This document shows, piece by piece, positions 1-6,491 of a DNA stretch of 24,414 bases. Source of the stretch: an uncultured Christensenellaceae bacterium. GTDB lineage: Bacteria; Bacillota; Clostridia; Christensenellales; Borkfalkiaceae. The position numbers and the translations under genes were made by a program. Each line of letters begins with the position of its first letter. Position 1 is the first letter of the stretch. The notes under the pieces were generated by a model. The model had not been told where the DNA came from. It saw nothing but the letters and a program-made list of their open reading frames with translations, and did not search any database. The DNA is taken from positions 201-24,614 of the forward strand of contig CAJUJF010000022.1 of assembly GCA_910586825.1 (NCBI GenBank), given 5' to 3'.

Positions 1-23
1 GCTACCAACTGCGCCATAACCCC
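1..23 (-). tRNA. 5' end of a tRNA or tRNA fragment, cut by window edge
   Basis: The minus strand from 23 downwards reads as a 7-nt acceptor strand GGGGTTA, then TG, the D-stem GCGC, the D-loop AGTTGGTA and the start of GC, which is the standard 5' quarter of a bacterial tRNA. The window ends before the anticodon, so identity cannot be read. Because two further copies nearby are truncated, this may be the intact parent gene or just another fragment. Confidence 0.4.
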
Positions 24-110
24 ATATTTTTGTTTTAAGCATTCCTGTTTTGGCTTCGCCAAAACAACGCCATTTTGCGGGAAACCGCAAAGCGTCGGGT
101 ATCCCTCGCG

Positions 111-140
111 CAGACGCGCTACCAACTGCGCCATAACCCC
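111..140 (-). pseudogene. Truncated tRNA 5' half (repeat copy 2)
   Basis: From 140 down, the acceptor strand, D-arm and the first bases of an anticodon stem (TCTGC) are present. The sequence then runs into GCGAGGGATACCC, which cannot complete the anticodon stem, and no 3' acceptor strand (TAACCCC) follows before the next unit. It is a tRNA fragment, not a functional gene. Confidence 0.7.
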
Positions 141-163
141 ATATTTTTGTTTTAAGCATTCCT

Positions 164-208
164 GTTTTGGCTCCGCCAAAACAACGCCATTTTGCGGGAA
201 ACCGCAAA
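164..208. repeat. Pair of perfect hairpins in the repeat unit
   Basis: GTTTTGGC (164-171) pairs with GCCAAAAC (175-182) across a TCC loop, and TTTGCGG (191-197) pairs with CCGCAAA (202-208) across GAAA. The same pair occurs at 47-65 and 74-91 in copy 1. In copy 3 the first hairpin is at 283-301 with one G-T pair, and the second is lost after GAAACC. Neither hairpin is followed by a T-tract on the minus strand, so they are not typical terminators. Confidence 0.8.
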
Positions 209-227
209 GCGTCGGGGATCCCTCGCG

Positions 228-257
228 CAGACGCGCTACCAACTGCGCCATAACCCC
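228..257 (-). pseudogene. Truncated tRNA 5' half (repeat copy 3)
   Basis: The tRNA-like 5' half is the same as in the copy at 111-140, starting GGGGTTATGG at 257 and losing tRNA identity after TCTGC. It lies nearest to ssrA, about 90 nt downstream of the tmRNA CCA end. The anticodon arm is not closed and there is no T-arm. Confidence 0.7.
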
Positions 258-348
258 ATACTTTTCAGTTTTAGGCATTCCTGTTTTGGCTCCGCCGAAA
301 CAACGCCATTTTGCGGGAAACCAAACCCTAAAACTATCTGCAAAAAAT

Positions 349-734
349 TGGTGGACCTGCGCAGAATTGAACTGCGGTCTTACAAGGTTCATACGCGGAC
401 ACTACACGCTTAGTCTGTGATCAATCCCGCTTGCAAACAGTTCGCAGACAATCTGTTATGCAAGCCGTGTTCCCGAAATTCATCCGATGCGGCGGAAACA
501 ACACCGCAACCGACGTACCCTGCTAAAATAACGCTCTTACCCTTGCCGCAGGATCAAAGGAAGAACGGAGCTTAACGCTGTTAAGCCGCAAGTGCTACGC
601 GGCGAACGTCCCGACGCGCAACGGTAGATCTTCTGCTTGTTTTATCAGCATTTAAATTTAGTCCGTTTTTACGGAGCCGAGCCTCCGGCGTGCGTCCTGC
701 GGAATCCGCTTGCAATCGAATCCGAAACAGGCCC
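349..734 (-). ncRNA. ssrA: tmRNA (ssrA)
   Basis: This is transfer-messenger RNA, which rescues stalled ribosomes and tags the unfinished protein for proteolysis. The 5' end GGGCCTG at 734-728 pairs with CAGGTCC near the 3' end, giving a 7-bp acceptor stem with the alanine identity pair G3-U70. An A discriminator and an encoded CCA end at 349. The T-arm is CGCAG-TTCAATT-CTGCG. The TTTCGGATTCGA element near the 5' end and GACTAAGCGTGTAG near the 3' end match the conserved tmRNA signatures. A pseudoknot-like CTCCGTAAAAACGGA precedes the tag reading frame, which ends in ALAA and a TAA. The length of 386 nt is normal. It is expressed from its own promoter, and the 5' leader would be removed by RNase P. 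Confidence 0.95.
581..649 (-). other. tmRNA tag-peptide reading frame
   Basis: The resume codon is most likely GCT at 649-647, about 10 nt after the PK1-like CTCCGTAAAAACGGA. It is preceded by TAAAT, which has U at -5 and A at -4 like E. coli U85/A86. The frame runs 22 codons to TAA at 583-581. The tag starts ADKTSRRS and ends RRVALAA, giving the ClpXP-type ALAA terminus. It is longer than the roughly 8-15 residues usual for tags and contains six arginines. The end is certain; the exact resume codon is inferred. Confidence 0.75.
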
Positions 735-763
735 GAATTGCATCTCCGCATTATTGCTATATT

Positions 764-792
764 ATATTATCGGATTTTTTTAAATTTGTCAA
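764..792 (-). promoter_or_regulatory. ssrA sigma-A promoter
   Basis: On the minus strand there is a consensus -35 TTGACA (792-787), a 17-bp spacer and -10 TAATAT (769-764). The mature tmRNA 5' end lies 30 nt past the -10, which leaves a leader of about 22 nt for RNase P to remove. Confidence 0.85.
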
Positions 793-987
793 CCGATTTT
801 ACGCAACGGTCGTTTTTATTTCCAATCGACGTTCATGGTTTGCAGTTTCGCTTGATAATCTACTCCCCAAGCCTGTATGTTTCCCAATGAGAATAACTAA
901 AACACGTTAAAAAAGCTTGCGGGATTACCTAAAATATAGTTTATACAAATTATTAAATCTTTTACGTGAAAAAATACAAAATTTACA

Positions 988-993
988 TATAAT
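988..993 (+). promoter_or_regulatory. -10 element immediately before the secreted-protein gene
   Basis: A perfect TATAAT ends 6 nt before the ATG at 1000. The -35 region is poor (GTGAAA at 966-971 with a 16-bp spacer), and no Shine-Dalgarno sequence precedes the ATG. If used, it would give a leaderless or almost leaderless mRNA. The rest of 735-999 is A+T-rich and holds only the ssrA promoter. Confidence 0.4.
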
Positions 994-999
994 AACGGT

Positions 1000-1743
1000 A
1001 TGAGAAAATGCGTTGGAATTTTGTCGCTCATAGCTTTCATTTCATTTACATGCTTTTGTCTTGACTATAAGATTGCTTTTGCGGAAAGTTCATCTTCGCC
1101 TATAAAAAGTGTGACTGTCCGAAGCGGAGAAACGATTGGCACGGCGAGTTTGTTTGGCAACGGTGAAACATTTATCACGGATATGAAAGTCAAAGTAAAT
1201 TTCATTCATTACACGCCTTACGAAATTCCGCTGATTAACGGATATTCCCCTTCAATTGAAATGATTGACTTTGGCGGGGATAATGAACTGCTCTTTTGTT
1301 CTTCTCAAACAGGTGGAAGCGGCGGATATGGAAATTATCAGATTTATCTTTTGAAACCAAGTAGTTACAAACTTATATATGACGACAAAGAGAATAGTCA
1401 AAATACGACGTTTCAAGCAAAATTTATTCCGAACGGATTTATGAAATTAGCAAACAATCAAACAAATATATTTTTAAATATCGACGTAAAATTTATGGAT
1501 AAAATTTTTTACGGTCAGATTTTTGACCCGAACGGCAATTTGAAAGGAGTTACCCCGTACGTAAACGATATCTCATTTGTGTCGCCGTCACTGAACTCCG
1601 CGAGCGAATTTTTCAGATTAATAACCTATCGTTCGGTTGTTGCGGTCGCAGAGGTCAACAGGCTTGGATATATTGTGCAAACACTCGAATATCAAAACGA
1701 GGAGTTTTTACCGGTTTTTACTGAGTTCGCCCTCAAATTATAA
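1000..1743 (+). CDS. Secreted protein of unknown function
   Basis: I do not recognise a family. The 247-residue product starts with a typical signal peptide: positive MRK, a hydrophobic stretch to about residue 20, and a likely signal peptidase I site after AFA (residue 28). The mature protein therefore acts outside the cell, with no lipobox and no second membrane segment. Residues near 85-115 read IDFGGDNELLFCSSQ followed by GGSGGYGNYQIY, which resembles the Asp/Gly-rich, GSGGY-containing segments of secreted proteins with propeller-like repeats; that link is tentative. The ATG is set by the signal peptide, since no ribosome binding site is visible. The gene is A+T-rich (19 G/C of 60 at 1021-1080; 12 of 60 at 1441-1500) beside recG (41 of 60 at 2041-2100), so it was probably acquired. 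It converges on recG through a shared terminator. Confidence 0.75.
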   Translation: MRKCVGILSLIAFISFTCFCLDYKIAFAESSSSPIKSVTVRSGETIGTASLFGNGETFITDMKVKVNFIHYTPYEIPLINGYSPSIEMIDFGGDNELLFCSSQTGGSGGYGNYQIYLLKPSSYKLIYDDKENSQNTTFQAKFIPNGFMKLANNQTNIFLNIDVKFMDKIFYGQIFDPNGNLKGVTPYVNDISFVSPSLNSASEFFRLITYRSVVAVAEVNRLGYIVQTLEYQNEEFLPVFTEFALKL

Positions 1744-1777
1744 AAAATTTCAAATTAGTGAGTTTGGCAAGTATGAA

Positions 1778-1812
1778 AAAATCACTCTCGTACAGATTCC
1801 GAGAGTGATTTT
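1778..1812. terminator. Bidirectional terminator between secreted-protein gene and recG
   Basis: A 13-bp perfect stem (1778-1790 with 1800-1812, core ATCACTCTCG) encloses a 9-nt loop. A-rich sequence lies before it and TTTTAATTCT after it, so it can stop transcription from both converging genes. Confidence 0.85.
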
Positions 1813-1872
1813 AATTCTCTGTGGAAAATACGCTTTTCCTGCAAACTCTTTTTTTGCGATCGGTACGGATTA

Positions 1873-3876
1873 TCAGTTAAGAACCACGTCTTTCAGACTC
1901 TCGTATTTCTCCATTGCCGCGCGTTTGATTTCTTCGTAATTCAAACGCCGTTCAAACGCTTCGTCGGAAAGCTTTTTCGCCGTGAAGATCGATTCGGCGG
2001 AATAGCGCAAATTTTTGATTTCGCTCAAAAACTTGCCGCTCTGGCGGGTGCCGAGAAAGTCCCCGCCGCCGCGCAGTTCCAGATCCTTTTCGGCAAGCCG
2101 GAATCCGTCGTTCGTGCTTTTCAAAATCATGAGCCTTTCCAACGCGCTTTCGCCGCCCTCTCCCGTGAGAAGAAAACACCAGCTCTTCTCGCTCCCCCGT
2201 CCGACTCTTCCGCGCAGTTGGTGCAACTGCGAAAGCCCGAACCGCTCGGCATTGCAGATCACCATGATCGTCGCGTCGGGCACGTCGATGCCCACTTCGA
2301 TCACCGTCGTCGCCACCAGACAGTCGTATTCCTTGCGCTTGAACGCGGACATGATTTCCGCTTTGTCTTTCTCTTTCATTTTCCCGTGCAGCAACGCAAA
2401 CCGCACGTCGGGGAGCCGCCCCCGCAACTGCTCGTACAGTTCGGTGACGGAAGTGACCTGCCCTTCGTCGTCTTCGATTTTCGCGCACACGAAATAAGCC
2501 TGCTTGCCTGCGCGCACTTCGTTACGGATATATCCGAGCATGTCCTCGTACTTCCGCTCCGGAATAATCGCGGTCGTGATCTCCTGCCGTTCCCGCGGTT
2601 TGTCTGAAATCGTCGTAACGTCCAGATCCCCGTAAAATATGAGGGAAAGCGTTCTCGGGATCGGCGTCGCCGACATGACGAGAATATCCGGATTGTTCCC
2701 TTTTTCGCTCAATAAATTTCTCTGCGCGACGCCGAAACGGTGTTGCTCGTCGCACACGCAAAAGGCGAGATCCCGAAAAGAAACGTCCTTTTGCAATACG
2801 GCGTGCGTCCCGCACAGAACGTCGATCTCCCCCGCGGCAAGCGCCGCTTTGATCTCCCGCTTTTCCCGCGCGGTACTCCCGCCCGCGAGATACCCCACGC
2901 GGTAATCCGGAAAAATCTTTTGCAACAGCGCGTAGTTCTGCGCCGCAAGCACTTCGGTCGGGGAAAGATATACCGCCTGAAAACCGCTCTTCAACGCCAT
3001 AAAAATCCCCGTCAGCGCGACCGCGGTCTTTCCGCTTCCGACGTCGCCCTGCAATAATCTGTTCATGCGCACGGGCGCGGAAAGGCTGTCGAATATCGCG
3101 CGGACGGCGGCTTGCTGTCCCGGCGTAAACGAAAACGGAAACCGCTTTTCAAAAGTCTCGACGTCCTGTTCCGACACGCGATAATGCCGAAGACGCGCCT
3201 CCATGCGATCCCCTTTGATCAGTTTAAAAGCGGAAATCAGCGTGAAATATTCTTCCAAAGCGATCCGTTCGGAAGCTTTTTTCAATTCATTGGCAGTTTT
3301 CGGTGCATGAATCGAATAATAAGCCTCGTTCAACGGCGATAAGGCGTACCGCCTCAGCAATTCTTCGGGAATCACCGAACGGAAACGTTCGGCGGCGAGC
3401 GCGGCGGAGACGGCATCGCGCACCACCCGCTGCGTCAGTCCGCCGCGAAGCGGATAGACGGGCACCAACCCCTTTAACCGTAAATTCCGATCGAGCGGTT
3501 CGAACGACGGATTCACAAGAGAAACCGCGCCGTAATTATTCTGAACTCTCCCGTAAAAAAGATATTCTCCCGCTTTCAGTTTTCCGGCAATATACGGCAT
3601 GTTGAACCATACCGCGGTAAAGCGATCGCCGTTCTGCTCCAGATGCGCGCGGACGAGCTTGACTCTCCCGGTATAGCGCACGGGGTCGACGGAGACTATC
3701 CTGCAAGCGATGAGCGCGGTCTCGTTATGAAACACCTCGCGTACGGAAACGCGGGAAGTCATGTCGAGATAAGAACGCGGATAATAGCGCGCCAATTCCG
3801 CCGTGGTCCCGATCCCGAGTCCGGCAAAATCTTTCGCCCGTTTTTCATTGATACCGCGCAAGTCCGTAAGTTTCAT
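1873..3876 (-). CDS. recG: ATP-dependent DNA helicase RecG
   Basis: RecG is a superfamily 2 double-strand DNA translocase that remodels stalled replication forks and branches Holliday junctions. The 667-residue protein is close to the usual 680-700. The N-terminal wedge/OB region begins LRGINEKRAKDFAGLGI, as expected, so the ATG at 3876 is right although its ribosome binding site is weak. Helicase motifs are GDVGSGKT (277-284), DEQHR (376-380), MSATPIPRT (401-409) and QLRGRVGRG near residue 535, followed by the conserved C-terminal region with LRGGGDFLGTRQSG. It is last in the yloU-yloV-recG order, which is widespread in Bacillota. A weak terminator hairpin separates it from yloV, so it probably depends on partial readthrough; I see no convincing promoter of its own. 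Confidence 0.97.
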   Translation of the reverse strand: MKLTDLRGINEKRAKDFAGLGIGTTAELARYYPRSYLDMTSRVSVREVFHNETALIACRIVSVDPVRYTGRVKLVRAHLEQNGDRFTAVWFNMPYIAGKLKAGEYLFYGRVQNNYGAVSLVNPSFEPLDRNLRLKGLVPVYPLRGGLTQRVVRDAVSAALAAERFRSVIPEELLRRYALSPLNEAYYSIHAPKTANELKKASERIALEEYFTLISAFKLIKGDRMEARLRHYRVSEQDVETFEKRFPFSFTPGQQAAVRAIFDSLSAPVRMNRLLQGDVGSGKTAVALTGIFMALKSGFQAVYLSPTEVLAAQNYALLQKIFPDYRVGYLAGGSTAREKREIKAALAAGEIDVLCGTHAVLQKDVSFRDLAFCVCDEQHRFGVAQRNLLSEKGNNPDILVMSATPIPRTLSLIFYGDLDVTTISDKPRERQEITTAIIPERKYEDMLGYIRNEVRAGKQAYFVCAKIEDDEGQVTSVTELYEQLRGRLPDVRFALLHGKMKEKDKAEIMSAFKRKEYDCLVATTVIEVGIDVPDATIMVICNAERFGLSQLHQLRGRVGRGSEKSWCFLLTGEGGESALERLMILKSTNDGFRLAEKDLELRGGGDFLGTRQSGKFLSEIKNLRYSAESIFTAKKLSDEAFERRLNYEEIKRAAMEKYESLKDVVLN

Positions 3877-3922
3877 AATTCAAAATATTTCGCTCAAAAA
3901 ATATAGTCTGCAATAACAGAAA

Positions 3923-3940
3923 AGAGCGGTTTCCCGCTCT
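3923..3940 (-). terminator. Weak terminator/attenuator between yloV and recG
   Basis: On the minus strand AGAGCGG-GAAA-CCGCTCT forms a 7-bp stem with a GAAA loop, followed by TTTTCTGTTATT. The short stem and broken T-tract suggest partial termination, allowing some readthrough into recG. Confidence 0.6.
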
Positions 3941-3956
3941 CCGAATCCGTTAAGTT

Positions 3957-5600
3957 TTATTCCAAAGAAAGCAGATAATAGTACACGGGCTGTCCGCCGC
4001 AATGGCAATCCACGTCGCAATCGGGGAACGCGTCCTGTACTTTTTCCGTCAGCGCCTCCGCATCTTCTTCTTTTACTTCCGAACCGTAATAGAGCGTAAT
4101 CACCTCGTGCGATTCTTCTTTCAGTTTATCGAGCAATTTTAATACCGCTTCGTCGATATTATCGCTCTTGGCAAGAATCTTCTTGTCGTCGAGCCCGATA
4201 ATGTCCCCTTCTTTGATGCTGAATCCGTTCACGTTGGTCGTGCGCACCGCGTGCGTGACCTGTCCCGCCTTGACGTTGTCCAGCGCATGGATCATGTTCG
4301 TCTTGTTCTCTTCCGTACTCGCTTCGGGACTGAACGCGAGCGCCGCCGCGAAGCCCTGCGGCACGTTTTTGGTCGCGATAACATGAATTTTTCGGTTGGT
4401 AACGAGCGCTTTCGCCTGTTCCGCCGCCAAAATGATGTTCTTGTTGTTCGGGAACACGAACACGTTTTCCGCATTGATCTTCTGAACCGCGGTCGCGATA
4501 TCCGAAGCGGAGGGATTCATCGTCTGCCCGCCTTCGATCACGCGATCCACGAACAGATCCTTGAAGATCTTGGAAATCCCCTCGCCCGTGCAGATGGCAA
4601 GCATCCCCTGCTCTTTCTTTTCCGCCTCGATCTTCGCCTTTAACGCGCGGTTCTGTTCGAGCATATTCTCGATTTTGGGACGGTCCAGTTCGCCGAGTTC
4701 CAACGCGTAAGTCAGCGCGACGCCGGGACAGTTGGTATGCACGTGAACTTTGATCATTTCGAGATCGCCGATACAGATCACGCTGTCGCCGATCGCCATT
4801 AACCGCTCGCGCAGTTTGTCGATATCGGCAAGCGTGGTGCTTTTTTTCAGGTTGATCACGAAAAATTCGGTGCAATAGGCGAACTGAATATCGCCTAAAT
4901 CCATATTGATGATGTCGGAATTGTCGCCGAATTCGTCGTCAGCCGAGTTCGCGGCGGCTTCCGTCTGGATCTCAACGATCTCCTCGCCCGTAAGCGCGGC
5001 AAGGAATCCGCGCATGATCGTCATCAGTCCGACGCCGCCGGAATCGACGACGCCCGCCTTTTTCAGAACGGGAAGAAGTTCGGGCGTTTTTGCAAGCGCG
5101 CGGTCGCCTTCTTCGATTACCGCGGGCAAAAAGGTCTCGTAATCGCGGTATTTTCCCGCGTTTTTCATTGCAAACTCGCTCATCATGCGCATGACGGTGA
5201 GAATCGTACCCTCTTTGGGGATCGAAACCGCGCCGTAAGCAACTTTGGTACCCGCTTCCATCGCCTTCGCGAACGTGCGGGTATCCGCTTCCGCCTTCGC
5301 GTTTCTGAGAACGGAACACACTCCGCGGAAGATCTGGGAAAGAATAACGCCGGAGTTTCCGCGCGCGCCGCGCAGCGCGCCTTTGGAAACAAGATCGCAG
5401 ACCGCGGGGAAATCCCCCGCCGCGGAAGTAGCAAGCTCTTTTACCGCCGACTGCATCGTAAGGGACATATTCGTTCCCGTATCGCCGTCGGGAACGGGGA
5501 ACACGTTGAGCGCGTCCACCTTTGCCCGATTGTTATCAAGCATTTTGGCGCCGACCAGAACCATCTTCCGGAACGAGGCGCAATTTATCGTTTTTTGCAT
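3957..5600 (-). CDS. yloV: DAK2/DegV-type kinase YloV (FakA-like)
   Basis: This is a YloV/FakA family protein, the ATP-binding subunit that phosphorylates fatty acids held by a FakB (DegV) partner in species where it has been studied. The 547 residues match the family length of about 550. The N-terminal DhaL (DAK2) domain has the Mg-ATP motif NVFPVPDGDTGTNM at residues 32-45, with aspartates 38 and 40, and RGARGNSGVILSQ at 77-89. DSGGVGLMTIMRGF follows near 186. The C-terminal half is the EDD/DegV-like domain typical of the family. The start at 5600 has GGGAG 11 nt upstream. It follows yloU by 40 nt in the same operon. No fakB is present in the window, so the fatty acid kinase role is inferred from the family. 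Confidence 0.93.
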   Translation of the reverse strand: MQKTINCASFRKMVLVGAKMLDNNRAKVDALNVFPVPDGDTGTNMSLTMQSAVKELATSAAGDFPAVCDLVSKGALRGARGNSGVILSQIFRGVCSVLRNAKAEADTRTFAKAMEAGTKVAYGAVSIPKEGTILTVMRMMSEFAMKNAGKYRDYETFLPAVIEEGDRALAKTPELLPVLKKAGVVDSGGVGLMTIMRGFLAALTGEEIVEIQTEAAANSADDEFGDNSDIINMDLGDIQFAYCTEFFVINLKKSTTLADIDKLRERLMAIGDSVICIGDLEMIKVHVHTNCPGVALTYALELGELDRPKIENMLEQNRALKAKIEAEKKEQGMLAICTGEGISKIFKDLFVDRVIEGGQTMNPSASDIATAVQKINAENVFVFPNNKNIILAAEQAKALVTNRKIHVIATKNVPQGFAAALAFSPEASTEENKTNMIHALDNVKAGQVTHAVRTTNVNGFSIKEGDIIGLDDKKILAKSDNIDEAVLKLLDKLKEESHEVITLYYGSEVKEEDAEALTEKVQDAFPDCDVDCHCGGQPVYYYLLSLE

Positions 5601-5640
5601 GAATTCATTATCTCCCGATTGATAAAACGCGGAGACGGAG

Positions 5641-5991
5641 TTATAATTTTAAACCGATGACGTTTACGTTTACGGTGTCTACGATCATACCCGTAAACCG
5701 CTCCACCTTATACTTGATGCTCTCTTTCAAAGATTCCGCAACCGCTTCGATGGAGACGCCGTACTTGATGAGTACGGAAACGTCGATAAAGATCCGGTTT
5801 CCGGACGTGACGATTTTCACGCCCTTGCCTCCCGCGTCTTTTTTTAATAGTTCGGCGAGCGTATCCGTAAAACGGCGCGCAACGGTATCCACGATGCCAT
5901 AGCTTTCCATCGCGGCTTGCTGTGCGACCTTGGCGATTGCCAGATCGGATATGGAGATTTTCCCGTACGCGTTGTTCGTGCTTACAGACAT
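5641..5991 (-). CDS. yloU: Asp23/Gls24 family protein YloU
   Basis: This is a small (116-residue) Asp23/Gls24 domain protein. Members are abundant envelope-associated or stress-linked proteins of Gram-positive bacteria, and the exact role of the YloU branch is not settled. The sequence starts MSVSTNNAYGKISISDLAIAKVAQ and contains the alternating alpha/beta pattern with VDVSVLIKYG-like strands (IFIDVSVLIKYGVSIEAVA). There is no signal peptide or membrane segment. AGGAG lies 8 nt before the ATG. It is the first gene of yloU-yloV-recG, directly behind a strong promoter, and its pairing with yloV is conserved across Bacillota. Confidence 0.93.
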   Translation of the reverse strand: MSVSTNNAYGKISISDLAIAKVAQQAAMESYGIVDTVARRFTDTLAELLKKDAGGKGVKIVTSGNRIFIDVSVLIKYGVSIEAVAESLKESIKYKVERFTGMIVDTVNVNVIGLKL

Positions 5992-6017
5992 ATCGCTCTC
6001 CTGACCTTACATTATCT

Positions 6018-6046
6018 ATTCTACCCTATTGTGCCTGTTTTGGCAA
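6018..6046 (-). promoter_or_regulatory. Promoter of the yloU-yloV-recG operon
   Basis: The minus strand has -35 TTGCCA (6046-6041), a 17-bp spacer and -10 TAGAAT (6023-6018), 26 nt before the yloU ATG. It is divergent from the rpmB promoter, whose -35 lies about 60 bp away. Confidence 0.85.
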
Positions 6047-6107
6047 GCGATATTCAAAAAAATTTCCGTCTTTCGGAAAAATTTTCGCAAAATCGGGGCG
6101 TTTTTAA

Positions 6108-6137
6108 TTGATTTTTTACCCCGAATTATGGTATCAT
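6108..6137 (+). promoter_or_regulatory. rpmB promoter
   Basis: The plus strand has -35 TTGATT (6108-6113), an 18-bp spacer and -10 TATCAT (6132-6137) with an extended TGG just before it. It leaves an untranslated leader of about 60 nt before rpmB. Confidence 0.8.
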
Positions 6138-6149
6138 AGTTATCGACTT

Positions 6150-6171
6150 ACGGGACGATTTGTCGCTCCGT
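6150..6171 (+). promoter_or_regulatory. Possible hairpin in the rpmB leader
   Basis: ACGGGACGA can pair with TCGCTCCGT across TTTG (9 positions, one G-T pair, one A-C mismatch). It lies early in the rpmB mRNA, 34 nt before the ATG and outside the ribosome binding site. It could be part of a regulatory or stabilising leader, but it is a modest stem and may mean nothing. Confidence 0.3.
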
Positions 6172-6205
6172 TGAAAACAGTTCAATTCCCAGCGGAGGTG
6201 AAGAT

Positions 6206-6394
6206 ATGTCGAGAGTATGCAGTGTTTGCGGAAAGGGTCAGACGTCGGGCAATAACGTCAGCCATTCCCACCGTAAAACGAGAAGAACGTTTAAAGCGAA
6301 CGTGCAAAAAGTTTCTTACAAGCAGGACGGCAAAATCGTAAACGATTATGTCTGCGCGAGATGCTTGAAGAGCGACAAGGTAGAACGCGTTTAA
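6206..6394 (+). CDS. rpmB: 50S ribosomal protein L28
   Basis: L28 is a structural protein of the large ribosomal subunit. The 62-residue sequence has the family pattern VCSVCGKG...GNNVSHSHRKTRR...FKANVQ and two CxxC pairs (VCSVC near residues 5-8 and CARC near 50-53). It is therefore the zinc-binding (C+) form rather than the zinc-free paralogue. GGAGGTG lies 7 nt before the ATG. It is the only core gene here on the plus strand, placed between the dipeptidase/spoVM side and yloU; rpmB at this position and facing the other way is also the arrangement I recall from Bacillus. It is flanked by its own promoter and terminator. Confidence 0.98.
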   Translation: MSRVCSVCGKGQTSGNNVSHSHRKTRRTFKANVQKVSYKQDGKIVNDYVCARCLKSDKVERV

Positions 6395-6396
6395 AC

Positions 6397-6424
6397 AAAA
6401 AGGACTGCGCGGCAGTCTTTTTTT
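6397..6424 (+). terminator. rpmB terminator
   Basis: AAAAAGGACTGC (6397-6408) pairs across GCG with GCAGTCTTTTTTT (6412-6424), with one G-T pair. The stem is followed by a T-tract 3 nt after the rpmB stop codon, a classical rho-independent terminator for the plus strand. Confidence 0.9.
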
Positions 6425-6460
6425 ATTTCCGTTCGGAAACGATCCGATCGCCGTTTGATC

Positions 6461-6488
6461 AAAAAGGACTGCTTTTGCAGTCCTTTTT
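6461..6488. terminator. Bidirectional terminator between rpmB and the dipeptidase operon
   Basis: AAAAAGGACTGC (6461-6472) and GCAGTCCTTTTT (6477-6488) form a perfect 12-bp stem with a TTTT loop. The A-tract and T-tract let it work in both directions, ending the long minus-strand operon just past the dipeptidase stop. Confidence 0.9.
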
Positions 6489-6491
6489 CTT

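Larger units (their letters stand above)
1..330 (-). repeat. Tandem 117-bp repeat carrying tRNA 5' halves
   Basis: Two almost identical units start at 1 and 118, differing at only two positions (TTC/TCC in a hairpin loop and GTAT/GGAT). A third unit starts at 235, is more diverged and breaks off near 330. Read on the minus strand, each unit holds a tRNA-like 5' half (GGGGTTATGGCGCAGTTGG...), a G+C-rich junction, a TTTGCGG/CCGCAAA hairpin, a GTTTTGGC/GCCAAAAC hairpin and an A+T-rich spacer. The array lies directly behind the 3' end of ssrA and in the same orientation, so readthrough would transcribe it. It may continue left of the window. Purpose unknown. Confidence 0.9.

Noticed and set aside
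111..257. Complete tRNA genes in the repeat copies
   Set aside because: Acceptor 5' strand and D-arm are present, but the anticodon arm does not close and no T-arm or 3' acceptor strand follows.
1..330. CRISPR-like tandem repeats
   Set aside because: The units are 117 bp and contiguous, with no variable spacers and a tRNA half in each; no cas genes are present.
192..413. Small plus-strand reading frame at the left end
   Set aside because: It runs through the repeat array and the 3' end of ssrA on the opposite strand and has no ribosome binding site.
690..910. Two overlapping plus-strand frames upstream of the secreted-protein gene
   Set aside because: They overlap the ssrA 5' end and promoter, lack ribosome binding sites and encode no recognisable protein.
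6397..6488. Small RNA or inverted-repeat element between rpmB and the dipeptidase
   Set aside because: Both stems have the arm, loop and T-tract layout of rho-independent terminators placed right behind the stop codons of converging genes.
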